Positions 54,011 to 64,000 of a stretch of DNA of 64,000 nt are shown piece after piece. Where the stretch lies: the NCBI GenBank assembly GCA_009760855.2, contig WPIO01000003.1, forward strand, positions 10,258,501 to 10,322,500, in the 5' to 3' direction. Numbering within the stretch: position 1 is the stretch's first letter; each line of letters begins with the position of its first letter. The translations under genes and the position numbers were made by a program. The notes below the pieces were generated by a model. The model saw only the letters and a list, made by a program, of their open reading frames with translations, ran no database searches and was not told where the DNA came from. The DNA comes from Cristatella mucedo (lineage: Eukaryota; Bryozoa; Phylactolaemata; Cristatellidae).

Positions 54011-54605
54011 TATCTAGTCTTGACTTCTGTAACTCACCGTTGCTGGTGTACCGGCCTGTGGAAACAGGCGCTCACAGCTGGTGCAAAACCTCGAACAAAC
54101 CTCAAATTCTTTGGAGACCGTGCCTTTATGCGATTCATTTGTATAGCGCCCCAAGAGAACTCAATCTCTATTCAGGCGATTCACATGTGCCTCGGGGCTC
54201 GAGCCCCACGACCTCAACCAGGCCTTGGTCGGGGTGAGCACCTTAAACCGCGAGACCAAACCAGCCTTTGGTTCGTACGCTCCTAAAGCCTGGAACTCAC
54301 TCCCGACTTCCGTAACGACATCCCGACTTGACCACATTTAGAAAGAAATTTAAACACCTATTTATCACAGCATTTAGCGGGTTCCTGTGATTCGACTTTT
54401 ATGTGCTTATGCCTGCTGTTACAGTGCATGCTGCCGCTAACAACACTTGCATGCTGACCCTGTGCATGTCACCCCTAACCATGTTATTCTTGTTGGTTTT
54501 TGACCATGCTTTCACTAACCATTCGATCGTCTTCTTGTGCAGCAATTGCAAAGCGCCTAGAAAGAGATTTGAGTTCTCTGAGGGTGCTTTGTCTAATGAA
54601 TTTTA
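54011..54605 (+). mobile_element. L2 LINE copy interrupted by a SINE
   Basis: LINE sequence (ttctgtaactcaccgttgct, ggcgctcacagctggtgcaa, aaattctttggagaccgtgc) is broken by a minus-strand SINE A at 54131-54265. It resumes with ggttcgtacgctcctaaagc and runs to the 3' tail. Confidence 0.85.
54131..54265 (-). mobile_element. SINE family A copy nested in an L2 element
   Basis: Reverse SINE A from attcatttgtatagcgccc to gagaccaaaccag. A GCCTTT occurs on both sides (54121 and 54264), a possible short target-site duplication. Confidence 0.8.
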
Positions 54606-54613
54606 ATTATTAC

Positions 54614-54865
54614 ATGCTCCCAACGCATGGAGCTCACTGCCGACGCACGTGACCACATCCCCTGTCGTGACATTAAAAAAGAAGCTTAACGCACACCTGT
54701 TTACAACATTATTTAGTGGGTCCTTATGATTCGTCCGTTGTGCTTATGTGTATTGAAACTGCACCTGCTGTTATCATATCTGAGTGTTCAGCAAATGCAA
54801 AGCGTCTAGAAAGAGATTGAGTTCTCTGAGGGCGCTTTATCAAGTGCATTATTATTATTATTCAC
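54614..54865 (+). mobile_element. L2 LINE 3' fragment
   Basis: atgctcccaacgcatggagc, ttaaaaaagaagcttaacgc, agcaaatgcaaagcgtctag, gggcgctttatcaagtgcat and (ATT)n. Confidence 0.85.
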
Positions 54866-55022
54866 CCTGTTCATGTCACATCTTACATTATCATGCTTGA
54901 TGCCATTTGTGAATGCTACCACTGATCGTTTGGCCAAGGTTTCTTTACATAATTTGTAAAGTGCTTGGAAAGAGATTTCAGTTCCCTGAGGATGCTATAC
55001 AAATGTACTATTTTTATTATTG
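54866..55022 (+). mobile_element. L2-like 3' fragment (divergent subfamily)
   Basis: caccctgttcatgtcacatc, tgcttgatgccatttgtgaa, gtaaagtgcttggaaagaga, ggatgctatacaaatgtac and (ATT)n. Confidence 0.7.
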
Positions 55023-55125
55023 TCACCTTTGGTACCAAGGTCGTGGGTTGGAGCCCTTTAGCATATGTGAAGCCCATGGATAGAGAATCAGTCCCCTTGG
55101 ATCGCTGTACAAACGAATTGTTTTT
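55023..55125 (+). mobile_element. SINE family A fragment
   Basis: It keeps only the B-box side (accaaggtcgtgggttggag) and the tail (gcccatggatagagaatcag...cgctgtacaaacgaattg). Confidence 0.55.
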
Positions 55126-55314
55126 ACAATTATATTTAAATATAGTTATATATACAATTGCCTACGAGGAATTGGATAATGCTCTTCTAAGTTGCCTTAG
55201 GGATTATGGCCTAATGCTTGTTTGTGAGCAGTTAAGAGGATTGTCCTTCGTGAAAATTAGCAGTTTTAGGATAGTGATGTGTGATTTGACTATTTCTCAA
55301 TAAATTAGACTTAA

Positions 55315-55875
55315 TAATCATGGTAATAGTAATATGCTTGTATGGCGCCCTATGAGAACTGAATCTCTTTCTAGGCACTTTACAGATACTGTATAGAAAG
55401 CATTAGCAAATAATTGGTGGTAACATGCACAAGCAGCAGGCATAGTGTAAGCATGCATATGCACAAGTAAGACGAATCACAAAGACCCACCAAATGCTGT
55501 AACAAGCAGGTGGGTTTTAAGCTTTTTAAATGTGATAAAATCAGAAGACGTGCCATGCGTCAGTATTGAGTTCCATGCTTTGGGAGCATACGAACTCAAG
55601 GCACTGTTTCCGAAGGTTTTGAGGTTCGTACAAAATATGGCTAAACGATTCAAGTCAGAACAAGCAGGTGGTACGATGCTTACCCTGGTGGAAGAGTAGT
55701 TTGGATAGGTAGGCTGGAGCTAGAGAAGGAACCTAAAAGTGACAGAACCTTAAAGTAGACGTGCTACTTGATCGAGAGCCAGTGCAAGTCGGCGAGAAGT
55801 GGTGTGATTCGGCAACTGACACTAATAACTGAAATCCTTCCTTTCCAGCATGCATAAGGTCCTGAGGGATTCAGG
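55315..55875 (-). mobile_element. L2-like LINE 3' fragment (divergent subfamily)
   Basis: On the plus strand: tatggcgccctatgagaact, gtgtaagcatgcatatgcac, gttccatgctttgggagcat, then gagccagtgcaagtcggcga near 55778. It is the reverse of the LINE C-terminus and tail, in the same subfamily as 4660-5070. Confidence 0.75.
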
Positions 55876-55896
55876 TATCTTGGTGCTAAGCAATCT

Positions 55897-56305
55897 ATAA
55901 TAATAATAATAATATTGCACTTGATAAAGCGCCCTCAGAGAACTTAATCTCTTTCTAGGCGCTTTACATTTGCTGCAAAGTGATACGCAATAGAATAGTA
56001 AGTAAAATCATGCTTGACAAACAAACAAAATGAATAACATGGTTAGGGGTTACATGCACTGGGTCAGCATGCAAATGTGGTTAGTGGCAGCATGAACAGT
56101 GTCAGCACGCATAAGCACATCGAGGACGAATCACAAGGACCCACTAAATGCTGTCCTAAATAGGTATGTTTTTAAGTTTCTTTTAAATGTGGTCAGGTCA
56201 GGGGATGTTCTGATGCAGGTCGGGAGGGAGTTCCAGGCTGTGGGAGCATACGAGCTAAATGCACGGTCTCCAAAGGATTTAAGGTTTGTACGAGGTATTT
56301 CTAAT
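55897..56305 (-). mobile_element. L2 LINE 3' fragment
   Basis: Reverse tail (aat)n, gcacttgataaagcgccctc, then reverse C-terminus (gagttccaggctgtgggagc, cggtctccaaaggatttaag). Confidence 0.85.
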
Positions 56306-56589
56306 TATTATTACTATGTTACATACAAAATAATGGAGGTAAGTTACGGGAGTACCGCCCGTCAACCACAAATCGTATTTTAAGTGCAAGGCAAACAGAT
56401 GGCGAATTAGTGATCCACTTGCATAAAGAAATATCTGGCAGTAAAGCATATGAATGGCGAGATACAGAACTTGTCACAATACAGTAGACGATGTTTGTTA
56501 CCTAAAACTTCAAACACAAGTAAGGTCAAATAACTGATGCCAGACGGTTATGTATGTATTCTAAATGCCGATGTATTATCAAGAAAATA

Positions 56590-56595
56590 CCTTTA
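56590..56595 (-). terminator. Possible polyadenylation signal of the RING gene
   Basis: AATAAA on the minus strand (plus-strand tttatt), about 330 nt after the stop codon at 56922. Confidence 0.4.
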
Positions 56596-56921
56596 TTGCT
56601 TCCGTGCCAAAAAGATCCAGTTTTAACCCAAGCTAGCAAATAATGTAATTGCTCTATGGGCTGGAACATAAGCGAGTGACAAGAGTAGGGCCAAACTCAC
56701 ATACGATACACCGTTTCTGGCAATATGAATGCCAAAACAATTCGGTCCTAAACATGATTACACTTGTTCCAATGAATTCGAGGGACACTGTAAAACACAA
56801 GGACGGATAAAGGTGACTGGAAGAGTGATGCACTACGAACTTCAGTTAGCAGTTTATAATGAGTGCTCATGACACCCTCAATCTAGCTTGTCTTCACCAG
56901 CAATTCAGCTTGACTTCACCC

Positions 56922-56969
56922 TTAATCCAGGTTGACTTCCAAGCGACAAACAGGGCATGTGGCATTCGT
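56922..56969 (-). CDS. RNF38/RNF44-like: RING gene last exon (final zinc ligands)
   Basis: Acceptor TACGTGCTGTAG. Sixteen codons encode TNATCPVCRLEVNLD and TAA. It completes the RING-H2 finger begun 1.8 kb upstream, and the phase-0 junction after WLK is at the position seen in RNF38/44 proteins (WLK-ANRTCPICR). Confidence 0.88.
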   Translation of the reverse strand, partial: TNATCPVCRLEVNLD

Positions 56970-59900
56970 CTACAGCACGTAACAGGATATATTCTCAATC
57001 GCCTGCTGATGACAAACATATAAGAAAATAAGTTAGGTAATGGCAGAACAACTTGAATACAAAACGAAGGCATGAGTGCTAACAGCAAGCACTTGCAGTA
57101 AGCAGAATAGCAACAATGACAACAGGAAAGAACTGGGTCAATTCTAGGTCAACAGCTAGACGATCATCCTAATATACTGGGCCGTGATAGCCCAGTAGGT
57201 AACATGCTCGCTCGTAACGATTGAGGTCGTGGATTCAAATCGCGCAGGTGGGTGATTCTTTATTGCCAACCGCAAGCGGCAGTGATAGCCGATAATGCCC
57301 CTCTGTCGCTATACAAATACGGTTGTTAAGTAAGCCAATAATTTTTAAAAATAAAACAAGTCACTTTGAAACAGCAGTTAGGCGACTTACAAGGAAAATA
57401 TCGATGCTGTCACGAAATTAAAATAAACACTGTAAAAAGTAAAGTATAGATGGATGCTTAACTCACTGCCTCGACAGAGGACAATATTAACATTGCCTCG
57501 ACAAGGGACACTGGAGTGACGTTCGGAGGCGAAACATCCCAAGAACTTAACAACATTTTAGTTTTGACTGGGGCAGAGCTGGCTGACGGGAAGGATTCGA
57601 GTCTTGCCGGGTGGACTTAAATTTGCAGGGCAGTCTACTTCTTGGCGCTAGATTGGACATTCTTGAGAGAGCTGACCAATATGGAACTGACCGAGGAAGC
57701 AACATAGATGCTGATTTGACGTATTGGATGGGGAGATCAGTCAGTGGGACTAGGTGAGTTCAGAATACATAAATTTATTAAAAAGAGGTGCCTATGGAAG
57801 GTCGGCAGCTCAATTTTGGATGACTGGTGTGCAAGCAATAATACATTTGCCACAAAACGAGAAACTTAACGACCACACTTCTGAGATCTCTCTTGTTGTC
57901 AGGTGAGGGTGGATACACCGGCCACAGCCAGACAACAGGGCTGGTCTAGCCTCATAACTGACAGTGTAGACATAACTGGTTTGACGCTAGTTCCCACTCG
58001 AGACACGTTCACGGGTGTCTCGACTTCAAACGTTCACCAGTGTAGACGAAGCTTACACTACCAAAAGCTATACGAAGGCAGTACTACGAGCCGCTTTAAC
58101 CTGGGTGAGATAGTGGATGAGTGATTGTCACTCGATCGGTAATGAAGAGATACCAGGTCTAGGCTACTAAGCCTTCAAGACCATCGTGCCTCTTCAGACG
58201 ATATCTCGTATTTTCAAAATTTCGTTCTTGCCTCTCGAGATAAGGGCTACTAGCTGTTCTTGTCAGTTGCAGAATCCTCTTCTGAAAACCGAAGTTCTTG
58301 CGAACATAGTATATGGAAACCGATACAGCTAAGACCTGTTTTAAAGCATATCTGTTTATTGTTTTTGACCGCAGGGCATAAGAAATTACGTGCCAATGGA
58401 CATCTAAACGCTTACTTCTTCCGGCTGAGTTATAATGTGCCGAAGCCTATCCCACCAAACAGCCTTCGGCTATAGGTTCAGCGACGGTTAATAATCTGCC
58501 CGTTAGATATGATCGGGCTTGCGTATTATCGTTGCGTTATCGTGGTGCGAATGCATTCCTAGATGAGGTTGCTAGGATAGGTGAATTAATGATCAACCAA
58601 AGACGGCCGACCCAAAGTCGCTGCAGGGGCCAAGCTATGCTCAGCCGGAGCTCCAACCGAATGTTTGCTATTCCCAGCATCGTCTCGCGCCGTCCCTCAT
58701 CTTTCCAGACCATCAATGAGCATGCAAAATATTGTTGCATACCAACCTTTAACCATTTGTCAATACAATCTGCATGATATTCATGAAAGCAGGGTAAGCT
58801 TCGCAGGCGATCGCCTCCTTCAAATTCACTGATACAAACATGGCACATTTCTGGGGCCGAGGTGCCTGCACCATCAATACTTTCATTCCTTTCTTGGCAC
58901 GGGTAGGATCGCATAGGCAATCGAAAAATATCCATGTCAGACAAGCCGCGCCTCTTAACTTCACCAATGATATCGGCCAAATCCAAAAGTGCCTGAAAAA
59001 AGTCGAGCTAAGTAAGGATGTGTAGCAAAGTAGGACGGGCAACAAAAAAAACGAGCACACTTGACAACAAGGTAAAGACGACTGTTTGGTACAGGCCAAC
59101 ACAGCATTGCTGCAGGGGGTGTAGTCACGACAACATTCTCAGGGGTTCACAGCAGAACTACCGAGAAGGCAACAGGAGATCCACTCGGTAGCCAGATCTA
59201 TACCTCGTAGTCTCCTAATTCAGCATCAAATGTCCTGATATCACGTTGCCGAGCATTAGGAAGACCTCCTCGCCGAAGTCGAACCATGGTCTAGTGATAG
59301 AGAAACCCGTGTAAGGCTTAACCGATAACAACCGGTGCCCAATGCTAAGCACAAACAGGCTCTGGTGCTTGGTTGACAAGCAGGTGATCACTTCCATGAA
59401 AGTGGAGCGAGGCTCTTTAGAAGATTGAAGGAATATAGATTCGCAGGCAGCACATTTTGCACCAAGGGCATATCAAGGTGCTATTGCTTTGAGGCTGCAT
59501 CTACAGCAGTAACAGGCAAGAGCCTCACAAGTGGAAGGTAAAAAACTTCACGATAAGTGGAGAAAACTGCGGCTCTTTAAGAGGGAGGACCTACAAGATG
59601 CCTTGGCAAGCGTTTCTTCAGACTTAAGATCAACTGCCATGTGACTAACGAAAGCAATAATCATCGATAAATCCATGTCATAGATGATTGCCTGTGGTGA
59701 TAACTCAAACTCATGACCTGAGTCGTGAAGTGGGAGTACCTTATTCTTGGGCTACGAATAAGGGACAAAGACCCACATAGCCCCATTGTAAGGACAGACC
59801 AGCAACAGAGAAAACACGGCAAACCAAAACAAACAGGATAGCAGCTCCAAAATAGCAGTATTAACCGCTTGTGTCAAACGGACAAACTGGTATGACTCTT

Positions 59901-62900
59901 GTATCTGATTTCAGAGGTCGTGGGTTTAAGTACCAATGATGCTACGGTATATTTTTTAAACTGGCAAACCGATATTGGGTGTCATAGTGCTATCTAAATC
60001 TGGCCACCGGTATAGGTATATCACATTTTTTGGGAGCATCGGCTTAGCATTGCTCCAGCTCTTGGTGACTTGTAGGCAAGAACTACCGGTCTATGCCACC
60101 AAACTGTTAACAAGAAGCTTTCTCACAAACCCTCGAGGTACGATTACTCGTAGGACACATTTGAAATAAAGACGAATCCACCTAATTGCCTTTACTAAGT
60201 ACGTTTCTCATTAAACGGTATTTTTGTTTATTGCAGGTAAACTAGCCTTTAGTCAACAAAACACATCAAGGCTGCTATGCACTAACTTGATAAAAAGACC
60301 CAAGCTGCTTACCGTTTGGTAAGAAAGACAAAGGGCTAGATAATTACGATCATATCGAACAGGGCTATTTTGATTCATCTAATCTAGTATTGAAATGCAA
60401 GGCAAACGTTTGCATACTAAACCACCGTAATTCCCTCAAAGCAGCAAGCCACACGGGCGATAACTATTGAGGAGTTCCAACTGATAAAAGCCCCACACGG
60501 CCCTTATGCCATCCATACTTGTTCCTGTCACAGAAAATAACACCAAAGAGCATCGAGCAAAATTTGCAATTTTCTGGGCTTTGCCAACATAAAGGTGTAT
60601 CATGACACCCAGAATTTTGCCTGACCGAAATAGCAATCACGTCAATACCCTAGGCTGCTAGAAAGTAACCGGTTGGCATATCATTAGTCTAAAAGAGGGC
60701 GAAGTCTATTCAACATGGGCAGCAATAAATCTCGGATAGACAATCCTAGAGCCGCCGAGACAACATGCAGTGCAAGTGGAAAGTGGTGTTAACTGATGTT
60801 AGAAGGGAAAAAGTGAGAACTATGACATAGAAGGGAACATGCATTGCCATATATTTGGAGGGTGAACAGTCACACAGTCAGAGTTACCTTGAGGTCAAGT
60901 AATATTAAATGTTGAGACATATAGCCACTGTACTTAATTTTAGCACAAACTGCTAAAGACACCCCACTGAGTTGGCCCACTGGTCAAGTTTGTTTATACG
61001 ATACATAATACCACTCACCATTCGATCGTGCTTCCTTTGCAGATTATTTAAAGCAACCAGAAACAGCTCGAGTTCTCTGAGGGATCTTTATCAAGTGCAT
61101 TATTATTATTATTATTATTATCCTTAATATAAGGTGCTCGCCCTGACTTCGGTCTGGCCGAGGTCATGGGCTTGAGCACCATGGCATATTTGTAGCACCT
61201 GAATAAACATTACGTTCTTTTAGGGTGCTATACAAATGAATTATATCTAAGACTGAGGCGCACCCCATATGGGATGACTTTTATCATGAATCATAAGTAA
61301 CCAGGAATCGTCTGGATGAGCATGGAATATTGCTTCTAATTAATGTGTAGGTAGAAAATGAATCAAGAGCATGCCAAACATTAGGGACATCAATCTACAC
61401 GACCTACTCAGAAGGCACTATCAACAACACTAGCATCCAACACAAAGTACATACAAACACAAGTTTTTGAAAGCTACTAGTATTCACAAATAAATAATTT
61501 GGAACGGGATATAAATATTTGCCTCAATAACGGCAGAAGTGTCGCGGCTGCTCAAAGGACTCACAGTTTGTCGCAGTGGACCAGGTTGGTTAAGAAGAAA
61601 GCTCATAACACCTTGATCCAAACCAGCTAAAGAGAAGAAAAAGAAGTGCTTTCAGTTTCGTCAGAGCCAGCAAACGACACATTATGCAACGACACTGCTA
61701 ATAATTAACATACACGAACACACCAAAGCTAGATTAAGCGCACGCCAAAAATAGTGCTATGATAGATAGGCTTATAAAAAAGAAGAGCATTATGGACAGA
61801 GTATCAGAAATGGTGCAAATGTGGCCTAAACTGAGTGAAAAAGGGTAATAGGAAAAATAAAACCACACAAAATAAATATGAAACGAATTGCATAAATATT
61901 ATAAATAACAATAGTAAACTTGCCCTAGCTTCAGTTAGATATTGTCACAGTCAGCTCGTGAATAAAAGGTAACAAAAACTAAGTTAAGCATCCCTGTATG
62001 TTGTACAGCCTCAATGGACCTTTAACGACACTAGCCTATATGCTGAAAGTTAAAGGGATACGTAAGTGCGAGGGCTTAATACTTTTAACTAATCTCTATC
62101 ACATCGACAAGAATATCACAAAAAAAGAAAACAAATTACATACCTCGGCTGGTACTAGGCATAGCCTGTCCACGTTCTGAGGCCGAAGTGGAGGCTTGTC
62201 TGACAAGGGAATCTGGCAAGCTAGATTCGTTCAACAACGCCTAAAACGTGAATCATCGATCCAAAACACGAATCAATTAAAGGAATAAAAACGACGACCT
62301 ACACACGAGTGCAGTGCTTACTGGCATGGGCACATCACACAAGTTTTCAACAATATTGCAGTTCAATACTAATGAGACTCGACAGCTGATTGCTATAATG
62401 AAAGTTGTTGATATAAAACAGCTAGTGGGCAGGCTTCTGCAGAAGTTTTCAGTCCTTTCCCCTTTGACAAAACGTTGATGCACCCCTTCATCTCTTTCCA
62501 TCATCCATATTAGCAAATAAAGATGCAGCACATGGCAGAACAAAACCATACAGGTAGGTATCTTACTATTAGCTACTTACATAGTATCTCTGCTGCTCTT
62601 CATCAGGCATGTTCCACAGGCGACGCACAGAATCTATCCTATTCGAGATTGTATCTAAATGCTCCCTTTGTTCAACAGTCTAAAATAATCAAACCAATAA
62701 TGGATGCAGAGGGAACCGAGCACTCACACAACACAGAACAACAAATGATCAGTCAGACCATGACCACAAGTCCCTTTTGGGATCAGGCAACTTTGTAACG
62801 AGTTCTAAATATCCTTTCCATAAAGGAAGTACAGAAAGCTACAATTGCCTAGGTAAGTTAGCCTCATGCTGCTACCAAGTTCTCAAATTTACACACCCAA

Positions 62901-63862
62901 AGCCAACCAGCCAAGCCACCACAATTTTTGTGACTAAAGTCGTCCAGCAGACCGTCAATAGGCATTTTAAAATGACAAAAAATGGGGCCATTGACACCAT
63001 GGTGGCACCGAAGCTCCTAACTTACGATCACAAGGTGGAGTGATATTAAGGATAAGACAGAAAAAGGTTTGGAAATCACATCTTTATAACCTAAAAAAAA
63101 ATTCAATGTTTGGCTATTACAGCTGCATTGCTCAATGCAGTTGTAGTAGCCAAACATTGAGATTTTTTAGGTTATAAAGATGTGATTTCTAATTCCAGTG
63201 CTCAATGCGCATCAATTTTAAGCACGATTCAAAAATGGTGTTAATGGCATACAACAATAGCAGAGAGCTGAGACCCCCGACTGTGCTGTGAACAAACAGG
63301 CGTTGCCAAGCTGTCAGGTTACGGATGAGTTTACGAGACTGTAAGAAAACACGGAAAGGATCTCAATCTGGGCAGACGATGCAATAAAGAAAATACAGAC
63401 ACAACACCAACAAGCAGCAAACCGGGTCAACGTACAGTGTTAACTGGTGCCAGCCTGTTATGCCGAGAAAGCAGATCGGTGGCAGCCGACGACTCTGGTG
63501 CAAGCACACGTAAAAGACTGGCCGTGCGAGGTGAACAATCTAAGCGATCGGGAGCGGTTGCTACAGCTGACGATGACGGTGGTATACTGACAGGGTCGCA
63601 ATCGCTACGGGCTGACCGTAAAGAATAGCGAGGTTCTTCTGGCCAAGAACTGTTGCTCGCACCACTGCCAACACGTTGTTCTGAGGCAGCCTCGCGATCA
63701 AACTGTTCCTGCAAAGTGAGCAACATGGAGCATGCATCACCACGATCGATAAGGCTATCGATAGACAAACAAGCAGGCGAAAGCCTGAAGAAAATAAGCC
63801 AACCAGATTCCTCAATCTAAAGCACAAACTCTGTGCAAAGCACCGATGCCAATGAACTTACC
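56922..63862 (-). CDS. RNF38/RNF44-like: RNF38/RNF44-like RING-H2 E3 ubiquitin ligase
   Basis: Exons with agreeing phases are 63436-63784 (ATG at 63726), 62581-62679, 62144-62240, 61565-61626, 59204-59290, 58747-58992 and 56922-56969, giving about 309 residues. A 5' noncoding exon ends at 63862 (CCG/GTAAGTT). It is called noncoding because it has an in-frame TGA. The C-terminal module matches RNF38/44: GDYEALLDLADIIGEV, KRRGLSDMDIFRLP, then the RING-H2 CHVCISEFEGGDRLRSLPC, FHEYHADCIDKWLK and TNATCPVCRLEVNLD-stop. All eight zinc ligands (C-x2-C...C-x-H-x2-H-x2-C...C-x2-C) are present. The family transfers ubiquitin from E2 enzymes. The N-terminal part (DSVRRLWNMPDEEQQRYY and Ser-rich stretches) shows no known domain and is much shorter than in vertebrate RNF38/44. 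An additional phase-0 exon between 61565 and 59290 cannot be excluded. Confidence 0.85.
57177..57332 (+). mobile_element. SINE family B copy (good reference copy)
   Basis: Head tgggccgtgatagcccagta...ggtaacatgctcgctcgt, B box GTGGATTCAAATCGCGCAG near 57231, body attgccaaccgcaagcggca and tail ctgtcgctatacaaatacgg. It is intronic in the RING gene. Confidence 0.75.
57333..58746. other. Last intron of the RING gene, no further gene seen
   Basis: The open frames at 57903-58124, 58260-58475 and 58532-58777 on the plus strand are antisense to, or inside, the intron and show no family resemblance. Confidence 0.4.
58747..58992 (-). CDS. RNF38/RNF44-like: RING gene main RING-H2 exon
   Basis: Acceptor TTTTTTCAG, donor AAG/GTTGGT, 82 codons from ALLDLADIIGEV to CIDKWLK. 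It holds six of the eight zinc-binding residues. Confidence 0.9.
59204..59290 (-). CDS. RNF38/RNF44-like: RING gene exon 5
   Basis: Acceptor CTATCACTAG, donor GAG/GTATAG, 29 codons: TMVRLRRGGLPNARQRDI then RTFDAELGDYE. The ending DYE joins to ALLDLAD, as in vertebrate NYE-ALLNLAE. Confidence 0.8.
59692..59960. mobile_element. Two SINE family B fragments
   Basis: A minus-strand fragment (59692-59760: aactcaaactcatgacctga, ttcttgggctac) and a plus-strand fragment (59885-59955: aactggtatgactcttgtat, gtcgtgggtttaagtaccaa) retain only head sequences. Confidence 0.45.
61005..61122 (+). mobile_element. L2 3' tail fragment
   Basis: taataccactcaccattcga, cttcctttgcagattattta, gagttctctgagggatcttt and (ATT)n. 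It is followed directly by a SINE A fragment. Confidence 0.75.
61123..61246 (+). mobile_element. SINE family A copy, 5'-truncated
   Basis: ataaggtgctcgccctgact, B-box region gtcatgggcttgagcacca, tail tagcacctgaataaacatta and gtgctatacaaatgaattat. Intronic. Confidence 0.7.
61565..61626 (-). CDS. RNF38/RNF44-like: RING gene exon 4
   Basis: Acceptor TTCTCTTTAG, donor ACT/GTGAGT. It encodes GLDQGVMSFLLNQPGPLRQT, entering in phase 1 and leaving in phase 0. Confidence 0.7.
62144..62240 (-). CDS. RNF38/RNF44-like: RING gene exon 3
   Basis: Acceptor CACGTTTTAG, donor CGAG/GTATGT. It encodes ALLNESSLPDSLVRQASTS then ASERGQAMPSTSR, entering in phase 0 and leaving in phase 1. Confidence 0.72.
62581..62679 (-). 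CDS. RNF38/RNF44-like: RING gene exon 2
   Basis: Acceptor GATTATTTTAG, strong donor TAT/GTAAGT, 33 codons: TVEQREHLDTISNRIDSV then RRLWNMPDEEQQRYY. It has amphipathic, possibly helical composition. Confidence 0.75.
63072..63189. repeat. Foldback (snap-back) inverted repeat, ~58-bp arms
   Basis: The left arm at 63072-63130 (gaaatcacatctttataacc ... agctgcattg) and the right arm at 63133-63189 (caatgcagttgtagtagcca ... aagatgtgatttc) are near-perfect reverse complements with a 2-nt loop. It lies in the first coding intron of the RING gene. Such a structure could be a tiny foldback transposon or a hairpin-forming intronic RNA. Confidence 0.92.
63436..63784 (-). CDS. RNF38/RNF44-like: RING gene exon 1 (coding start)
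   Basis: Acceptor TATTTTCTTCAG, donor ACT/GTACGT. The first in-frame ATG is at 63726, giving MLLTLQEQFDREAASEQRV followed by Ser/Arg-rich sequence. Upstream in the joined transcript there is an in-frame TGA, which favours this start. Confidence 0.65.
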
Positions 63863-64000
63863 GGATTCATCCGGTTGCTGTGTGCAAGTTAAATCTCAAT
63901 GTGGCAAAATACTGCACCACTCTACATGCACTGAAGGTAGTGGCAGAGACAACCAATGAGACCAGATAGTGAATAAGACAGCCGATCATGCTGATCAGGT

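Noticed and set aside
62277-62400. Candidate extra exon between RING gene exons 2 and 3 (acceptor CATTATAG, donor CCA/GTAAGC)
   Set aside because: Its only open frame needs entry phase 1 and exits in phase 0, which does not fit exon 2 (phase 0 exit). The flanking exons join correctly without it.
63831-63862. In-frame coding start in the first exon of the RING gene (ATG AAT CCG before GTAAGTT)
   Set aside because: Reading from that ATG through the junction hits a stop within about 12 codons. In the RING frame the exon contains TGA, so it is treated as noncoding.
1-64000. CRISPR arrays, bacterial operons or plasmid features
   Set aside because: No spaced direct repeats, no ribosome-binding-site-led gene clusters and no bacterial gene families. 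The splice structure and repeats are eukaryotic.

Overview
This window is animal (metazoan) nuclear DNA. It has spliced genes with GT-AG introns, many L2/CR1-type non-LTR retrotransposon fragments, tRNA-headed SINEs, DNA-transposon remnants and long microsatellites. The gene families (dystrophin superfamily with a ZZ finger, selenoprotein H, an RNF38/RNF44-type RING-H2 ligase) are animal genes. The repeat content suggests an invertebrate, but the species cannot be named from sequence alone. Nearly all long continuous open frames are repeat-derived or chance. The real genes were found by joining short exons whose splice sites and phases agree.

Three genes can be reconstructed. (1) On the minus strand, 27851 to 10876, is a dystrophin-superfamily gene. 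Small exons encode the second EF-hand-like region, the third helical region and a complete ZZ zinc finger. They are followed by one giant 3.4-kb last exon encoding a Ser/Pro-rich tail with six Trp-(Ser/Ala)-Pro motifs and a run of about 25 prolines. (2) On the plus strand, 43511 to 45132, is selenoprotein H in three exons. An in-frame TGA at 44751-44753 lies where the family has selenocysteine (Cys-Lys-Ser-Sec). A well-formed SECIS candidate lies at 46350-46440 and is followed by AATAAA at 46569. (3) On the minus strand, 63862 to 56922, is an RNF38/RNF44-like RING-H2 E3 ubiquitin ligase of about 309 residues. Its final RING cysteines sit on a 48-nt last exon.

Layout: 1-10.8 kb holds no convincing gene. 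It has L2 fragments (1.66-2.66, 4.66-5.07, 6.41-7.25 kb), SINEs and a 250-bp (ATCC)n array. The dystrophin-like gene covers 10.9-27.85 kb, with repeats in its introns. From 28 to 43 kb there are mainly transposon remnants, including a Tigger-like MITE at 29.05 kb, a pogo/Tigger transposase remnant at 37.1 kb and L2 copies at 38.1 and 39.9 kb. Selenoprotein H follows at 43.5-46.6 kb. An LTR-retrotransposon remnant (47.3-48.85 kb) abuts an inverted L2 copy (48.85-50.65 kb), and more L2, SINE and MITE copies run to 56.3 kb. The RING gene fills 56.9-63.9 kb.

Two SINE families recur. Family A shares its 3' tail with the local L2 elements, the usual sign that the LINE mobilises the SINE. Family B has a different tail. 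No functional link among the three host genes is visible, and their spacing and orientation suggest independent transcription units.
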